A stretch of DNA of 64,000 bases from NCBI GenBank assembly GCA_016630905.1, contig WBMQ01000004.1:2355524-2419523 (forward strand), given 5' to 3'. Position 1 is the first letter of the stretch, and the number at the start of each line of letters is the position of its first letter. The position numbers and the translations under genes were made by a program. This DNA comes from Capillidium heterosporum (taxonomy: Eukaryota > Entomophthoromycota > Entomophthoromycetes > Entomophthorales > Capillidiaceae). The notes under the pieces were generated by a model. That model was not told the DNA's origin and did not search any database. It saw only the letters and a list, made by a program, of their open reading frames with translations. Below, piece after piece: positions 11,674 through 23,500 of the stretch.

Positions 11674-12232
11674 TATAAAAAAGTATTTTTAAATCAGTTA
11701 TAATTTTACTTTATAATCTAAATTTAAATTATATTTTAAACTTAGATAACTAGTTAATATTTACTAAAATTAAATATTAACTTTATACTAATTACTTTTA
11801 AATTATTATGCTTTTTAAAATTAATGATAATCTTTTAAAACCTACTAGAATTTGATACTAAAGCTTATATAAATACCAATTACTAGTATTTAAAATATTT
11901 ATTATTAAAGACAAGTTACTTATATAAGATCTATAGTAAACTTAGTAGTAAATCAAGTAATTATTTAGTATTAGTATAGTATAAACTCTTTATACAATAT
12001 AGTTTAAAACTGAGAATTTGCAACTCTTTAATACTAAAAGTTATATTAATCTAAACTAAATCAATAAATCAAATCTTAAAATTCAATTAAAATTAATAAA
12101 TTTAACTATATTCCTTAGATTTATAACTATAATTAAGGTATTTTTATATATCTACCATTTTTAAATTAAACTTTAAGTATAGGTTTTTTCTTTATATACT
12201 ATTTTTATTAACTTTTTTAACTTTTATAAAGT
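11674..12232 (+). mobile_element. Family A/E LTR, truncated at the 3' end
   Basis: It follows the order of the element at 7530-8187: AAATCAGTTATAATTTTACTT, ACTTAGATAACTAGTTAATATT, ATTTGATACTAAAGCTTAT, AAAGACAAGTTACTTATATAAG, TAGTATAAACTC. It runs as far as TTTATAAAGTATTAACTTAG, then switches to reverse-oriented family C sequence. It is strongly decayed. Confidence 0.5.
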
Positions 12233-12338
12233 ATTAACTTAGCTAAAAAGCTAAGTTATATTTTGAATATTAGATTAGTTTTTTATAGTTAGCTTATAAT
12301 TATATTGTATTTTAACAATATGCTTTAGATTATAAATT
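12215..12338 (-). repeat. Family C fragment
   Basis: The reverse complement resembles 7115-7235 of family C copy 2 (TTTATAA.CCAAAGCA.ATTGTT, TAAGCTAACTATGAAAAA). It fills the gap between the truncated A/E LTR and the element at 12339. Confidence 0.4.
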
Positions 12339-13322
12339 GTTGGAAAATATTTATAAGAAATATAAGGTTTAGGAAAATACTACTAAATCCAATTAATAAT
12401 AGCATTATATTGTAAACTAATAATATGCTAGGTAAGAAAAGTAAAACTAATACCTACTACTATATTGGTAATAAAGGACTGGATTTTCTGGAAAGTAGAT
12501 TAGATAGCTAAGTAGAAAAGGTATACTATAAGAAGTATCTATATAATTGTAATCACATTTCAATTTTAAAAGGAAATAAAAGAAATATATAAAGGTTTAG
12601 GTATAGACTAAGGCTAGACCAAAGAGGAGCTATCTAAAAAAGGTTGGAAAACAGCTAGTATTACCATATTAGGATCAAAAGTAAAAATAGGCTGATAGGT
12701 TAATGTTGGTTTAAAAGAATTGATAGTATTAGTAATGTTAATTACCTAAAAAAGGTGGGATCTAAAAGTAACAAAAATGGTTAACAAGTAATAAAAAGTA
12801 GGGAGAATAGAAAGATTAGGCTATATAGAAATACTATACTAAAACAGAAAGATGAGTAAAAAGATAAGACTTTATTTAAAACTAAAAAACAAAATCAGAC
12901 TATTATAATAGCTATAGCTAGAAAATAGGGGTAAGTAATAGCTATTTAGAAAATAGCAAGGTGAAACATTGTTAAAATGTTAGCTTTTAGTAATATTTAA
13001 AAGGTTTATATACCCCTTTGATATTTTGGCAATACTTACTAATTATCAGAATTTCAACTTTAATATACTGTGCTAGTAATAGTTAGAGGTTACTAATATA
13101 TAGCTAAAAACTAAAAATATAGAAAAAATAGTCAGAAATATCTAATAAGTAAAATAGATTTCTGTTTAAAACTAGATATAAATGAAAAGTAAAAAAATCA
13201 AAGATTAGTAAGAGAAAAAAATAGTGTAGTATATAAAGAAATTGGTTAATAACCTTATACTAAGGATTGTAACAATTAGAATTATTATAAAAAATATTTA
13301 CTAGCTAAGATTAGCTAAAAGA
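12339..13322 (-). mobile_element. Family D LTR fragment carrying a nested family B element
   Basis: The outer piece starts TGTTGGAAAATATTTATAAGA (12339-12360). It resumes after the nested element at 13290 with AATATTTACTAGCTAAGATT, matching the reverse complement of the family D 3' end (TTAGCTGAGGTTAGCC-like). At about 13322 it switches directly into a forward-oriented family D copy, so the outer element is truncated there. Confidence 0.5.
12361..13289 (-). mobile_element. Family B element, long form, nested in a family D LTR
   Basis: About 929 bp. In reverse orientation it runs from a TATAATAATTCTAATTGTTAC start (at 13289) to an AAACCTTATA end (at 12361), flanked by AGAAA and AAAAA as an imperfect 5-bp duplication. 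It is some 200-270 bp longer than the other family B copies (656 and about 730 bp) because of extra sequence in its 3' half. No coding domain is visible. It is strongly decayed. Confidence 0.5.
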
Positions 13323-14601
13323 TAATAGTTTTAACAATACTAAAAGTTTTTTTAGCATAAATTAAGCATTTTATTTAGCATTGACTATTTCTAAATTAAT
13401 CTTGGCATTTCTTAGATTAGTAACAAATGCTTAGAAAACAAAAGAAATAGTATTACTAATAGATTAAAAAAACAGCAATTACTAATATTTTAAATATTAA
13501 CTATAATAACCCTAATTATTACAATTCCTAATATGAGGTTATTAACTAATTCTTATTGTATACTATACTGTTTTTTTCCTTACTAATTGTCAATATTTCC
13601 ACTTTCTATTTATATCTAGTTTTTAAATAAAAATCTGTTTTACTTATTAGATATTTTTAATTATTTTTCTATATCCTTAGTTTTAGCTATATATTAGTAA
13701 CCTTCAGTAAGTATTGCTAAGATACTAAAAGGGCATTTAAACCTTTAAGATGCTACTAAAAACTGGCATCTTAATAATGTTCCACTTTACTATTTTTTAA
13801 ATAGCTATTACTTACCTTTTAATCTTAACTATTAACTATAGCTATTATAACAGCCTAATCTGTTTCTTTTACTATAGCTGTCTTTGATAGCCTAATCTAT
13901 TTTGTTTATAAATAAAGTATTATTTCTAGTTAGCTTTTTAGTTATTGGATTGTGCAAATATGTAGTTTAACTTTTATATCCTTTTAGCTTATCCTACCTA
14001 AACTTTATTTACTTTTTTTTAGACTTATCTTTTTTAGATAATTTATATTACTAATACTATAGTTAGCATTAGTTCTACTATTCTAACCTTTTATATTATA
14101 TGTTCCTATTATGACACTATTATTAGTTGGATTTAATAGTACTTCTTTAAACCTTACACCAACTATTAAAAGCAAGTTACCTATATAAGGCTTATAGTAA
14201 ACTTAATAGTAGATTAAGTAATTATTAAATATATTAAATCATTTGATATTTCTTTTGCTATTGGCATAGTATAGATTTCTTATATAGTATAATGTAAAAC
14301 TAGTAATTAGTATTTCTTTATAGTAGAGAGTTATACTAAACTAAACTAAACAATAAAACTAAACTAAACTAAATTAATCTAAACTAAACCTTAAAATTCT
14401 TCTAAACTAATAAATCTAATTATTTTTTTTAGCTTAATAACTATTTTTGAAATATTTCTATTTGTTTACCATTTTTAAATTAGGCTATAAGTATGAGCCT
14501 TTTTCTTATATAGCTTTATAGTTGATTTTCTTAGTCTTTATAAAGTTTTAGCTACTATTACCTTTTAGCTAATAAGTATTTCTTATGAATATTTTCTAAT
14601 A
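13323..14601 (+). mobile_element. Family D LTR interrupted by a nested family B element
   Basis: The 5' part (13323-13502) shows AATACTAAAAG..TTTTTTTAGCATAAATTAAGCATTTTATTTAGCATTGA. The 3' part (14159-14601) shows AAGCAAGTTACCTATATAAGGC, TTGCTATTGGCATAGTATAGA and the decayed small-ORF region, ending ATTTTCTAATA. The very 5' end is lost at the junction with the reverse family D piece at 13322. Confidence 0.55.
13503..14158 (+). mobile_element. Family B element nested in a family D LTR
   Basis: It is 656 bp, starting TATAATAACCCTAATTATTAC and ending TTTAAACCTTACA. The flanks TTAAC (13498-13502) and CCAAC (14159-14163) form an imperfect 5-bp duplication. CCAAC fits the family D sequence GGACCAACTAC at this point in copy 8570-9291. 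Shared family B blocks are CTATTTATATCTAGTTTT, TTGCTAAGATACTAAAAGGG and TAAATAGCTATTACTTACC. There is no internal coding region. The TG...CA plan suggests an LTR family distinct from A, D and F. Confidence 0.6.
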
Positions 14602-14618
14602 TAAACTTGATTTTTTAC

Positions 14619-15969
14619 TGTAAGGTTTGTAAGGAAATATTCCTAAATCAGCTATAGTTTCACCCATAAACCAAATTCAAGTTTAGAAATGCCTTTATAA
14701 CAAAAATCAAGTAATCAATCCTATAGTTACTATGTCTCATTTCTTATACTCCTTAACGATCACAATTATCTTCCAAAACCACCAAATGAGTATCTGGAAC
14801 ATTTACTACTAAAGACAAGTCACCTATATAAGGCCTACAGTGAACTTAGTAGTAGATCAAGTAATTATTAAATAAACATATTGAACATTTGATATTTTTC
14901 TTCTGCTATTGGCATAGTATAGACTCCCTGTATAGTATAATTGAGAACTGATAATTTGCATCCCTCCGAGACCAAGAGTTGCATTGACCTGACCTGAATC
15001 AACAACCTGAACTGAACTGAATCTGAAAACTTAAGATAAACAATGGATTTGACTACATTCCTTAGTCTTGTAGCTATGGTTGGAGTAGTCCTATCTGCTC
15101 ACTACCTCTGGATCTGACTCCAGATATAATTATCCTCCTTGTATAACCTTTGTGTCAACTTTCTTAGCCTTTATAGAGTACTGGCTACTGTTACTGCCTA
15201 GTTGACTCCTACTAGTAAGTGTTTTTGGTAGATGTTTTCCAATAAGGTTTAAGAAAGTACTATTAGATCCAACTAATAATAGTTTCATAATAGAAACATA
15301 TAATATAAAAGATTAGGATAGTAGAACTAATGCTAACTATAGTATTAGTAATATAAATTACCTAAAAAAGGTAAGTCTAAAGAAAAGTAAAAAAAGTTCA
15401 AGTAGGATAAGCTAAAAGGATATAAAAGTCAAACTATATATTTATATAATCTAATAACTAAAAAGCTAACTAGGAATAATACTTTATTTATAGATAAAAT
15501 ATATTAGGCTATTAAAGATAGCTATAGCAAAAAAAACAAAATTAGACTGTTAGAGACAATTATAATAAGAAAAATAAATTAGGCTATTATAATAGCTATA
15601 GTTAATAATTAAGATTAAAAGATAAGTAATAGCTATTTAGAAAATAGCAAGGTGAAATATTATTAAGATACTAGCCTTTAGTAGTATTTTAAAGATTTAA
15701 ATATCCTTTTGGTATTTTAATACTATTAGTTAGTTATTAGTATTTTAATATCTAAAAGTTATTTGATAAAGATTGAAATTCTTATAGCTAAACTAAAAAT
15801 ATAGAAATAATAGCTAAGAATATCTAATAATTAAACTAATTTCTAACCAAAACTAAATATAAATAGCAAATAGGAATACTAAGGATTAGTAAGAGAAAAT
15901 TAGTATAGTATATAAAAAGAATTGGTTAATAATCTTATATTAGAAATTGTAATAATCAAGATTATTATA
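14619..15969 (-). mobile_element. Family B element carrying a nested family A LTR
   Basis: In reverse orientation it spans from the TATAATAATC-like start (15969) to the AAACCTTACA end (14619). It is flanked by TTTAC (14614-14618) and CTTAC (15970-15974), an imperfect duplication. It is interrupted by the family A LTR at 14628-15244. Without that insert and its duplication it is about 730 bp. Confidence 0.6.
14628..15244 (+). mobile_element. Solo-LTR-like element, family A, with perfect 5-bp target duplication
   Basis: It is 617 bp, starts TGTAAGGAAATATTCC and ends near TTTTCCAATA. It is flanked by AGGTT on both sides (14623-14627 and 15245-15249). Landmarks are AAAGACAAGTCACCTATATAAGG (TATA box), TTCTGCTATTGGCATAGTAT, and at its 3' end a decayed relative of the small hydrophobic ORF. 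It keeps more CA/TG than the family B element it interrupts, in line with being younger. Confidence 0.72.
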
Positions 15970-16189
15970 CTTACTAAAGATTTACTTTAAATTACTAAAT
16001 GACTAGTTTTACTATATTAATTAGCTATATGAATTATTGAATTTAAACTTTAAGGATAGATTACTACAACTTAGATATATGTATATTTCTTTATAAAAGA
16101 AATATCCACTTATATATTACTAAGTTATGATTATCTTCCAAGCTATAATATATATTATAACTTTTATATAGGAAGAAAGAAAAGGTTTT
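15970..16189. other. AT-rich DNA between repeats, unassigned
   Basis: This short stretch follows the target duplication of the family B element. I see no gene and no confident repeat match. Confidence 0.3.
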
Positions 16190-17285
16190 TTTTAAAAATA
16201 TAATAAGTTTTGGTATTTTGTAGTTTAAAGTCTTTAAGATTTTAAGATTATATATTAAGTTGGATTAGTTTTATTAAACTTTTAAAGTTTCTTAGTAGTT
16301 TTGTAGAAATTAAAAATTTTTAGTACTTTTATTAGTTGCTAATTTAGCTTTTAGGCTAAGTTAGGTATTGAACATTGAAATATTTATTTTTTATAAGAAA
16401 TCTACAATTTGGCTATTACTAAACAAAGTATTTTAGGGTTATATAGTTATATATTCATCTTTGTACTTTGAAATATCTATCATTTATTAGTATACATTCT
16501 AACTAATAGTAAAGCTACTTAAATTACCTAAAATCAATTTTCTATTAAAAAGGTAAGTTTGGAATTTTAGACTTAATGCTGGATTTTCTAATAGTTGACT
16601 TGCAGAAAAAGTGAATCCAAAATGTGGAGGCAGATAGTAGTAATTAGAATAGTAACTCTTTGGTTTATTAAGAAAAGAGTTTACTAATAAGCTTTTAAAT
16701 TATGCCTTGTTTTGGATCTACTATATAAGAAGGATAAAACAAAAAGAAAGAGGAAAAAACAGACAAATAAAGAAGAACAAATAAAAAAAGAGAAAAAGAA
16801 GAGGAAAAAACAGACAAATAAAGAAGAACAAATAAAAAAAGAGAAAAAGAAGAGAAAAAAAATAGAAAACAGATCATTAAACAAAAAGAAACAAATAGAA
16901 GAACAAAAAAAATAGTGAAAGAACAAAAAGAAAAGAAAAAGAGTTTTTAGATTACTTTTATTAATAGAGAAAAAGAGAGTTTCTGAGTTGGTTTATCAAA
17001 ATTATTTAAGACTTTTTTTTTAAGTTTGCCCTAATTATAGATTAAGTTTAGATTAGATTGATTATAATATTTTAAGAATTTTTAACTAGAAGTATTACAA
17101 GAATAAAGCTTTTTTATTAGATTTAATTATAAAGTAGTTGCTATATCTATATTAGTTAACCTACAATATAATACATATGTTATGTTCCATACTAAAGGAC
17201 TTACCAAGTTTAGCTAAACCTAATTAACTAGAAGTCCTAGCTAGTAGTTAGATACTTAGCAAAGATAACTAGCTAATATAAAGTA
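16190..17285 (-). repeat. Family C fragments in reverse orientation around a purine-rich tract
   Basis: Two parts match family C in reverse. The first, about 16190-16350, carries the TTTTAAGATT..TATATTAAGTTGGATTAGTTTTATTAAA and TTTGTAGAAATTAAAAATTTTTAGTACTTT order. The second, about 16970-17285, ends CTAGTAGTTAGATACTTAGCAAAGATAACTAGCTAAT, mirroring the family start. Between them (about 16360-16960) lies sequence not assigned to a family, including the tandem tract at 16740-16860. Confidence 0.4.
16740..16860. repeat. Purine-rich tandem repeat, 51-bp unit, about two copies
   Basis: The unit starting GAGGAAAAAACAGACAAATA at 16750 recurs at 16801, an exact 51-bp offset. The wider 16725-16940 tract is almost all A and G on the plus strand. 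Lysine-rich frames on one strand and leucine/phenylalanine-rich frames on the other are consequences of this composition and are not called as genes. Confidence 0.75.
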
Positions 17286-18372
17286 TTAGCTACTATTATT
17301 ATCTAGCTAACTTTTATTTATAAAAATTTTTAGTAAACCTTTTCTAATATGTATTACTAATATAGTAGTTAATATTAGTTTTATTATTCTAATATATTCT
17401 TTTAAATACTATATTATTAATAGTTTGATTTTTTAAACTATAGTTAAAAATAAGAAAAAATTTATAATTTTTATTTGTTAAATCTAGTTCTTTAATATTA
17501 TTCTAAGTAGTTTTTATTATAAAGTTTATTTATTTTACTATATACTTTGAAAAATAAATTTATTTTCTATTTAGTACCTTATTTATATTAAATATTTATT
17601 TTATAAAGTCTAATTATAAAATAATTTTAAAGAGATGTATATTAGAATTATTAGTAATTAAGTTATTTAATAATGGTATATTTATATATATTAATATAAA
17701 ATATACCTTTAAATGATTTTTAAAATAACTAGCTATTTTTTAAAAGTAGTTTAATCTAATTTAGTTTTGCTATATTCAAAATAATTATAATTTATCTTTA
17801 TAGTAAGTTTGGATTAAACAGTAATATATTTATAATTATTTGAAAAAATAACTAAAGTTTCAATATTTTAAAGATTTATATTAAATTAGAAAGTTAAAAA
17901 TAATTAAACTATATAATATAGATTTATTATATATACTGTACTATAGTTTAATAATAAAAGTATATTTTAAACCCTTATTTAAAAAAATTATTAATAAAGC
18001 TTACTAAGTTAGAAAATCAACTAAAAATAGTTTTACCTACTATTAAATATATCAAAAGGATCAGAAAAATTTATATACCTATAAATCGGCTAAGTTGAAG
18101 TTGAAGTTACTAAATGGCATTTTAAATTAGTTTGATTAGCAAAATATATACTATAAAAAGCACAACATAAACCTAGTTTAGATTAAATAACATAGTTAAT
18201 ATTTGTAAATATCTCAAAAAGTCATTTATTATTTCACAGCTAGCAGCTGAAGTTGTAAAAACAACAAAGATAACGATATATAAAATAAGTATTAGATCGC
18301 CTGTAAAGTATTATTTATAAATCTAAAAAAGCATACAAAATCTAATTTCTATAAATTTGGTTTGGAATATCT
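17286..18372. other. AT-rich transition into the gene island
   Basis: The part up to about 18060 is CA/TG-depleted like the repeat block. From about 18060 CA and TG return, marking the boundary of the gene island downstream of the DUS2 gene. No gene or RNA is visible. Confidence 0.4.
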
Positions 18373-20065
<1,693 letters not shown>

Positions 20066-20501
20066 CCTTGGTTGTGTATTTAGACTGATAAAGTTGGGTA
20101 ATCTCTTGAAAGCTAGGTGGTTTGGGCTGCAAGAATAAGTTGAAGAATTGTGCTGGATCCGCTAAAAATATTTGTGAAAGTTGCAAAAATTTGCAATTTC
20201 TAGAGATTCTTTGTATATAATGAATTCTTTAGAAGTGTTTCTCAGCAAGGATTCAAACAGAACAACTTTTAAAGATAAATAGGAATAAAGCTGCTAATAG
20301 CTGAAATAAAAGTGCTGTATTTTTAACCCTTGTGAGAAACACTCTAGATAAATATGTTTCTAGTTTAAATAGGTTTATGGCCAATGAACAATAGGTTAGC
20401 CTCATTTAATTGGACATATCATAAGCTACTTGGATTCCAGAGTAGACGTAAAACTCGAAAAATATATTTTGCACAAAGCAAACTATCTAAGCTAAGAAGA
20501 G
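20066..20501. promoter_or_regulatory. Divergent promoter region DUS2 / ASPM-like
   Basis: The 436 bp between two divergent start codons must hold both 5' UTRs and promoters. I see no recognisable factor site or repeat in it. Confidence 0.5.
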
Positions 20502-23500
20502 ATGGAAGAGCTGAGGGAAGGTAGCCAACTGATAAAAAAACCAACAGAGAGTACAAGTATTCCAACTATAGCCCAACATGAGATTGACACAGTACGAAGA
20601 CCATCTATGATCCTTACCAACAACGAAAACCTTGACTTTCCAGCAATACAACAAACTTCATGTGCACTTGCTTCGCCGATAACTAGAAAAAGAAATAGCC
20701 TAAACGATATTTTAAATTCTCCCAGGCCAAATAACATAAACCCAAAGACGAATAGCACTAAATTTATTAATGATAACCTCCAAACTAAAGATCAAGAGCT
20801 CGATATCCAGATCCCATGCTTGAATTTGAAGGCAGTAGGAAGTAGTAAGATGCTTGGATTCGGTTCGACTTACCCTTCCAAGACACTAACCAGACGTTTT
20901 TGCATAATAAATCTGTCTCAACAACCAACCCTATTAAATATTCCTATTCAACCACTACAAAGCAACGATCTCAAATTGGATTTCGAAGACTTCAAATTAA
21001 TTCGATTGAAAGGCGAGCCTGAGCAACAAACTTCCAAAGATTGGAAATGTCTAGCTGCCACTAAACCAACTTACTCCACCTTTGAAGTCCCACCACAGGC
21101 TAAGCTCATTTTGCCACTTGTTTGGCATCCTACCAAGGTTGGAAGTTTTAGGGCTCAACTTCGGTTTAAAGACTCGCAATTGGACCGGTCCTATGGGTTA
21201 ACGGTGTTTGGGCAAGCCAATTTATCATTGAAATCTCATACTTTCTCCGAGGTAAATTGAATTTTAAATCATCTCTAAACCTTTCTTTTTGTTAGCGATC
21301 CTCCAAGAACCATGAATTAGGTAAGTTTTGAATTGATTGAAATTTTGACTAATTTTCTTTTCTTTCAGCTGCCAGTGTCAAGCGTAGTGCCAAATCTAGC
21401 TTGAATAGTAGCATCGCTGGTAAAAAGACGAAAACTATTGACTCCACCAATCCTCCTGCGACCACCGAATTGAGCTGGTTAGATGAACCGAACGCTTCCT
21501 TCGTCAACTATTTGAATTTGGAGCTATGTCCGCCCAACCTTTTCAACTCGGAAGCTTGCATAGCTAAATCGCCGTCAACATTTACTCGGACTTTAGAGTT
21601 ACTGCATCTACGGGATCGGGCCCAGTCTGTAATGACAAGTCAGACATTCACAACACCTTACTCGAGCCTATTGAAGTCTGTTGATTCCAGCAAAGTTCAA
21701 GTACGAAGTAGTGTCAACTTTATCGTCAATCTCATGTACCGACGTGAGCTGGTCCAGATTCTTCGGATGTATAATTTAATCTGGCTGAACCTAGCCTTGC
21801 ATCTTGTATTCGAGGAATCAAACACGCTGACCTTTGAGAAAGAAGAAGCCAGGTTCAAAGAAGCCCTATTCCAGGTAGCTTTTATTTCAATTTATCCGCT
21901 TATGAGCTTACTAGAGTCTTTACGGAGCTATCAGCGATGACGACGATCCGACTATGGTTTCCCAGTTTCTCCTAGTCAAAGTTCTCAAGGCTATACTGTT
22001 TCTAGACCAGGCCAGGATGGCCAATCTCATGCCTCGGATACCTAACTTGTTCAACAACGTAGGTTTTTAATTGGATTGCACTGACTGTCAATTAGATTGC
22101 TGAATCCAAATCCAGCAGTGAAGTTGTAACTAACCTGGCAAGAAAGTTCCTCAAAGAGCCAGAGGCTGTACTTGAACATTTAAATCAAATCGGGTTCAAG
22201 TTGCAATTTGTCCAAGATGAGGTGAATCAAATCGAGCTTAGGTCTACCAACCTGGCTAAAGATCTCCGAGATGGCACCCGACTCTTTTGGTTTGTGGCCT
22301 TGCATACCGGCGATTGGACTGATCAAAAAGTAAAATAACTTGAGTTTTCCATACTAACAGTTTTAAATCAGTTGCTTCAAGTTCCGCCTTCTAATCAGGA
22401 AATGAAAGTGCAAAACCTTGAACTGTGCTTCCAAGCCATGAAGCGAAACCAAATCCCACTCAATTTGTTGATAAATGGACCGACTCAACCAAAAGACATT
22501 GCCCAAGGTCACCGCGATAAAACTATCGGTCTTCTTTGGACACTGATATGGCGTTGGAAACTGCAGCATCTAATTGCATCCAAGTGGTTTAAGGTAGAGT
22601 TGATACGACTGGAAGCCAGGCACTTTGCACACACGGGTAAGGTTTGGCGTGATATTGCCGAGTCGAGTCTCTATTCAAGCTCTCCGCTTCTCGATACGCT
22701 GCTGAGCTGGTGCTATTTCGTTGGCCACCAGCATGGCGTAAAGGTAGTCAACTTCACGGCCAGCTTTGAGAGTGGTGCTCTTCTCTGTTATTTACTTGCC
22801 CATTATCTACCCAAACTACTGAACCCCGATCAGATACGAAAAGTCCCAAATGGCAAAGAGATCGTGACAGAAGCATCTATCCAAGGATCTTCGTTCATGC
22901 TTACCAATTATCCAAAACGACAACGCATGAACCCAGCCCGTGAGGCAATTAGAGATAACTTTGACGTGTTTAAAGCAATTTCCTATCACCTTGATGGTGT
23001 ACCTACCTTCGCATCGTTCCGGGTCAACGGCAGTATCAACGAGTGGATCGTCATTACTTATGTGGCTCACCTACTGAATTTCATCAGCAGGACTCTGACC
23101 TATCGTCAAGCAGCTACTAGGATTCAAAGGTTTTGGAGGAGCAAAGGAGAATTCTATAGCTTGGAACGGGAACGTATACGTTTGGTAAAGGTTGCGGATT
23201 CTGCTGCTAGGGTTATACAGACTGCTTTCAAGAGAATGAAGGCTAAAGCTAGAGCCCGTCGAGTCAGGTCGAAATATTTGCAGCTCAAAGGAAGTGCACT
23301 ATTAATACAATCGGTAATCCGGATGAGTAGAGTTCGAAGGAAGTATCTCGTCAAAAAGAGGTCGATTGTTATGATCCAAAGTTTGATCCGAATGTCCAAT
23401 GCCAAGCGACGTCTCAACGAAGCCAAAGCGGCCGCCCTGAAAATCCAATGTGCCTTCCGGTCCTACTCTGCCCGCCAAACGTTAAAGATACTTAAACGTC

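Noticed and set aside
16684-16926. Overlapping lysine-rich (+) and phenylalanine/leucine-rich (-) open frames
   Set aside because: They are by-products of a purine-rich tract with a 51-bp tandem repeat, with no protein resemblance.
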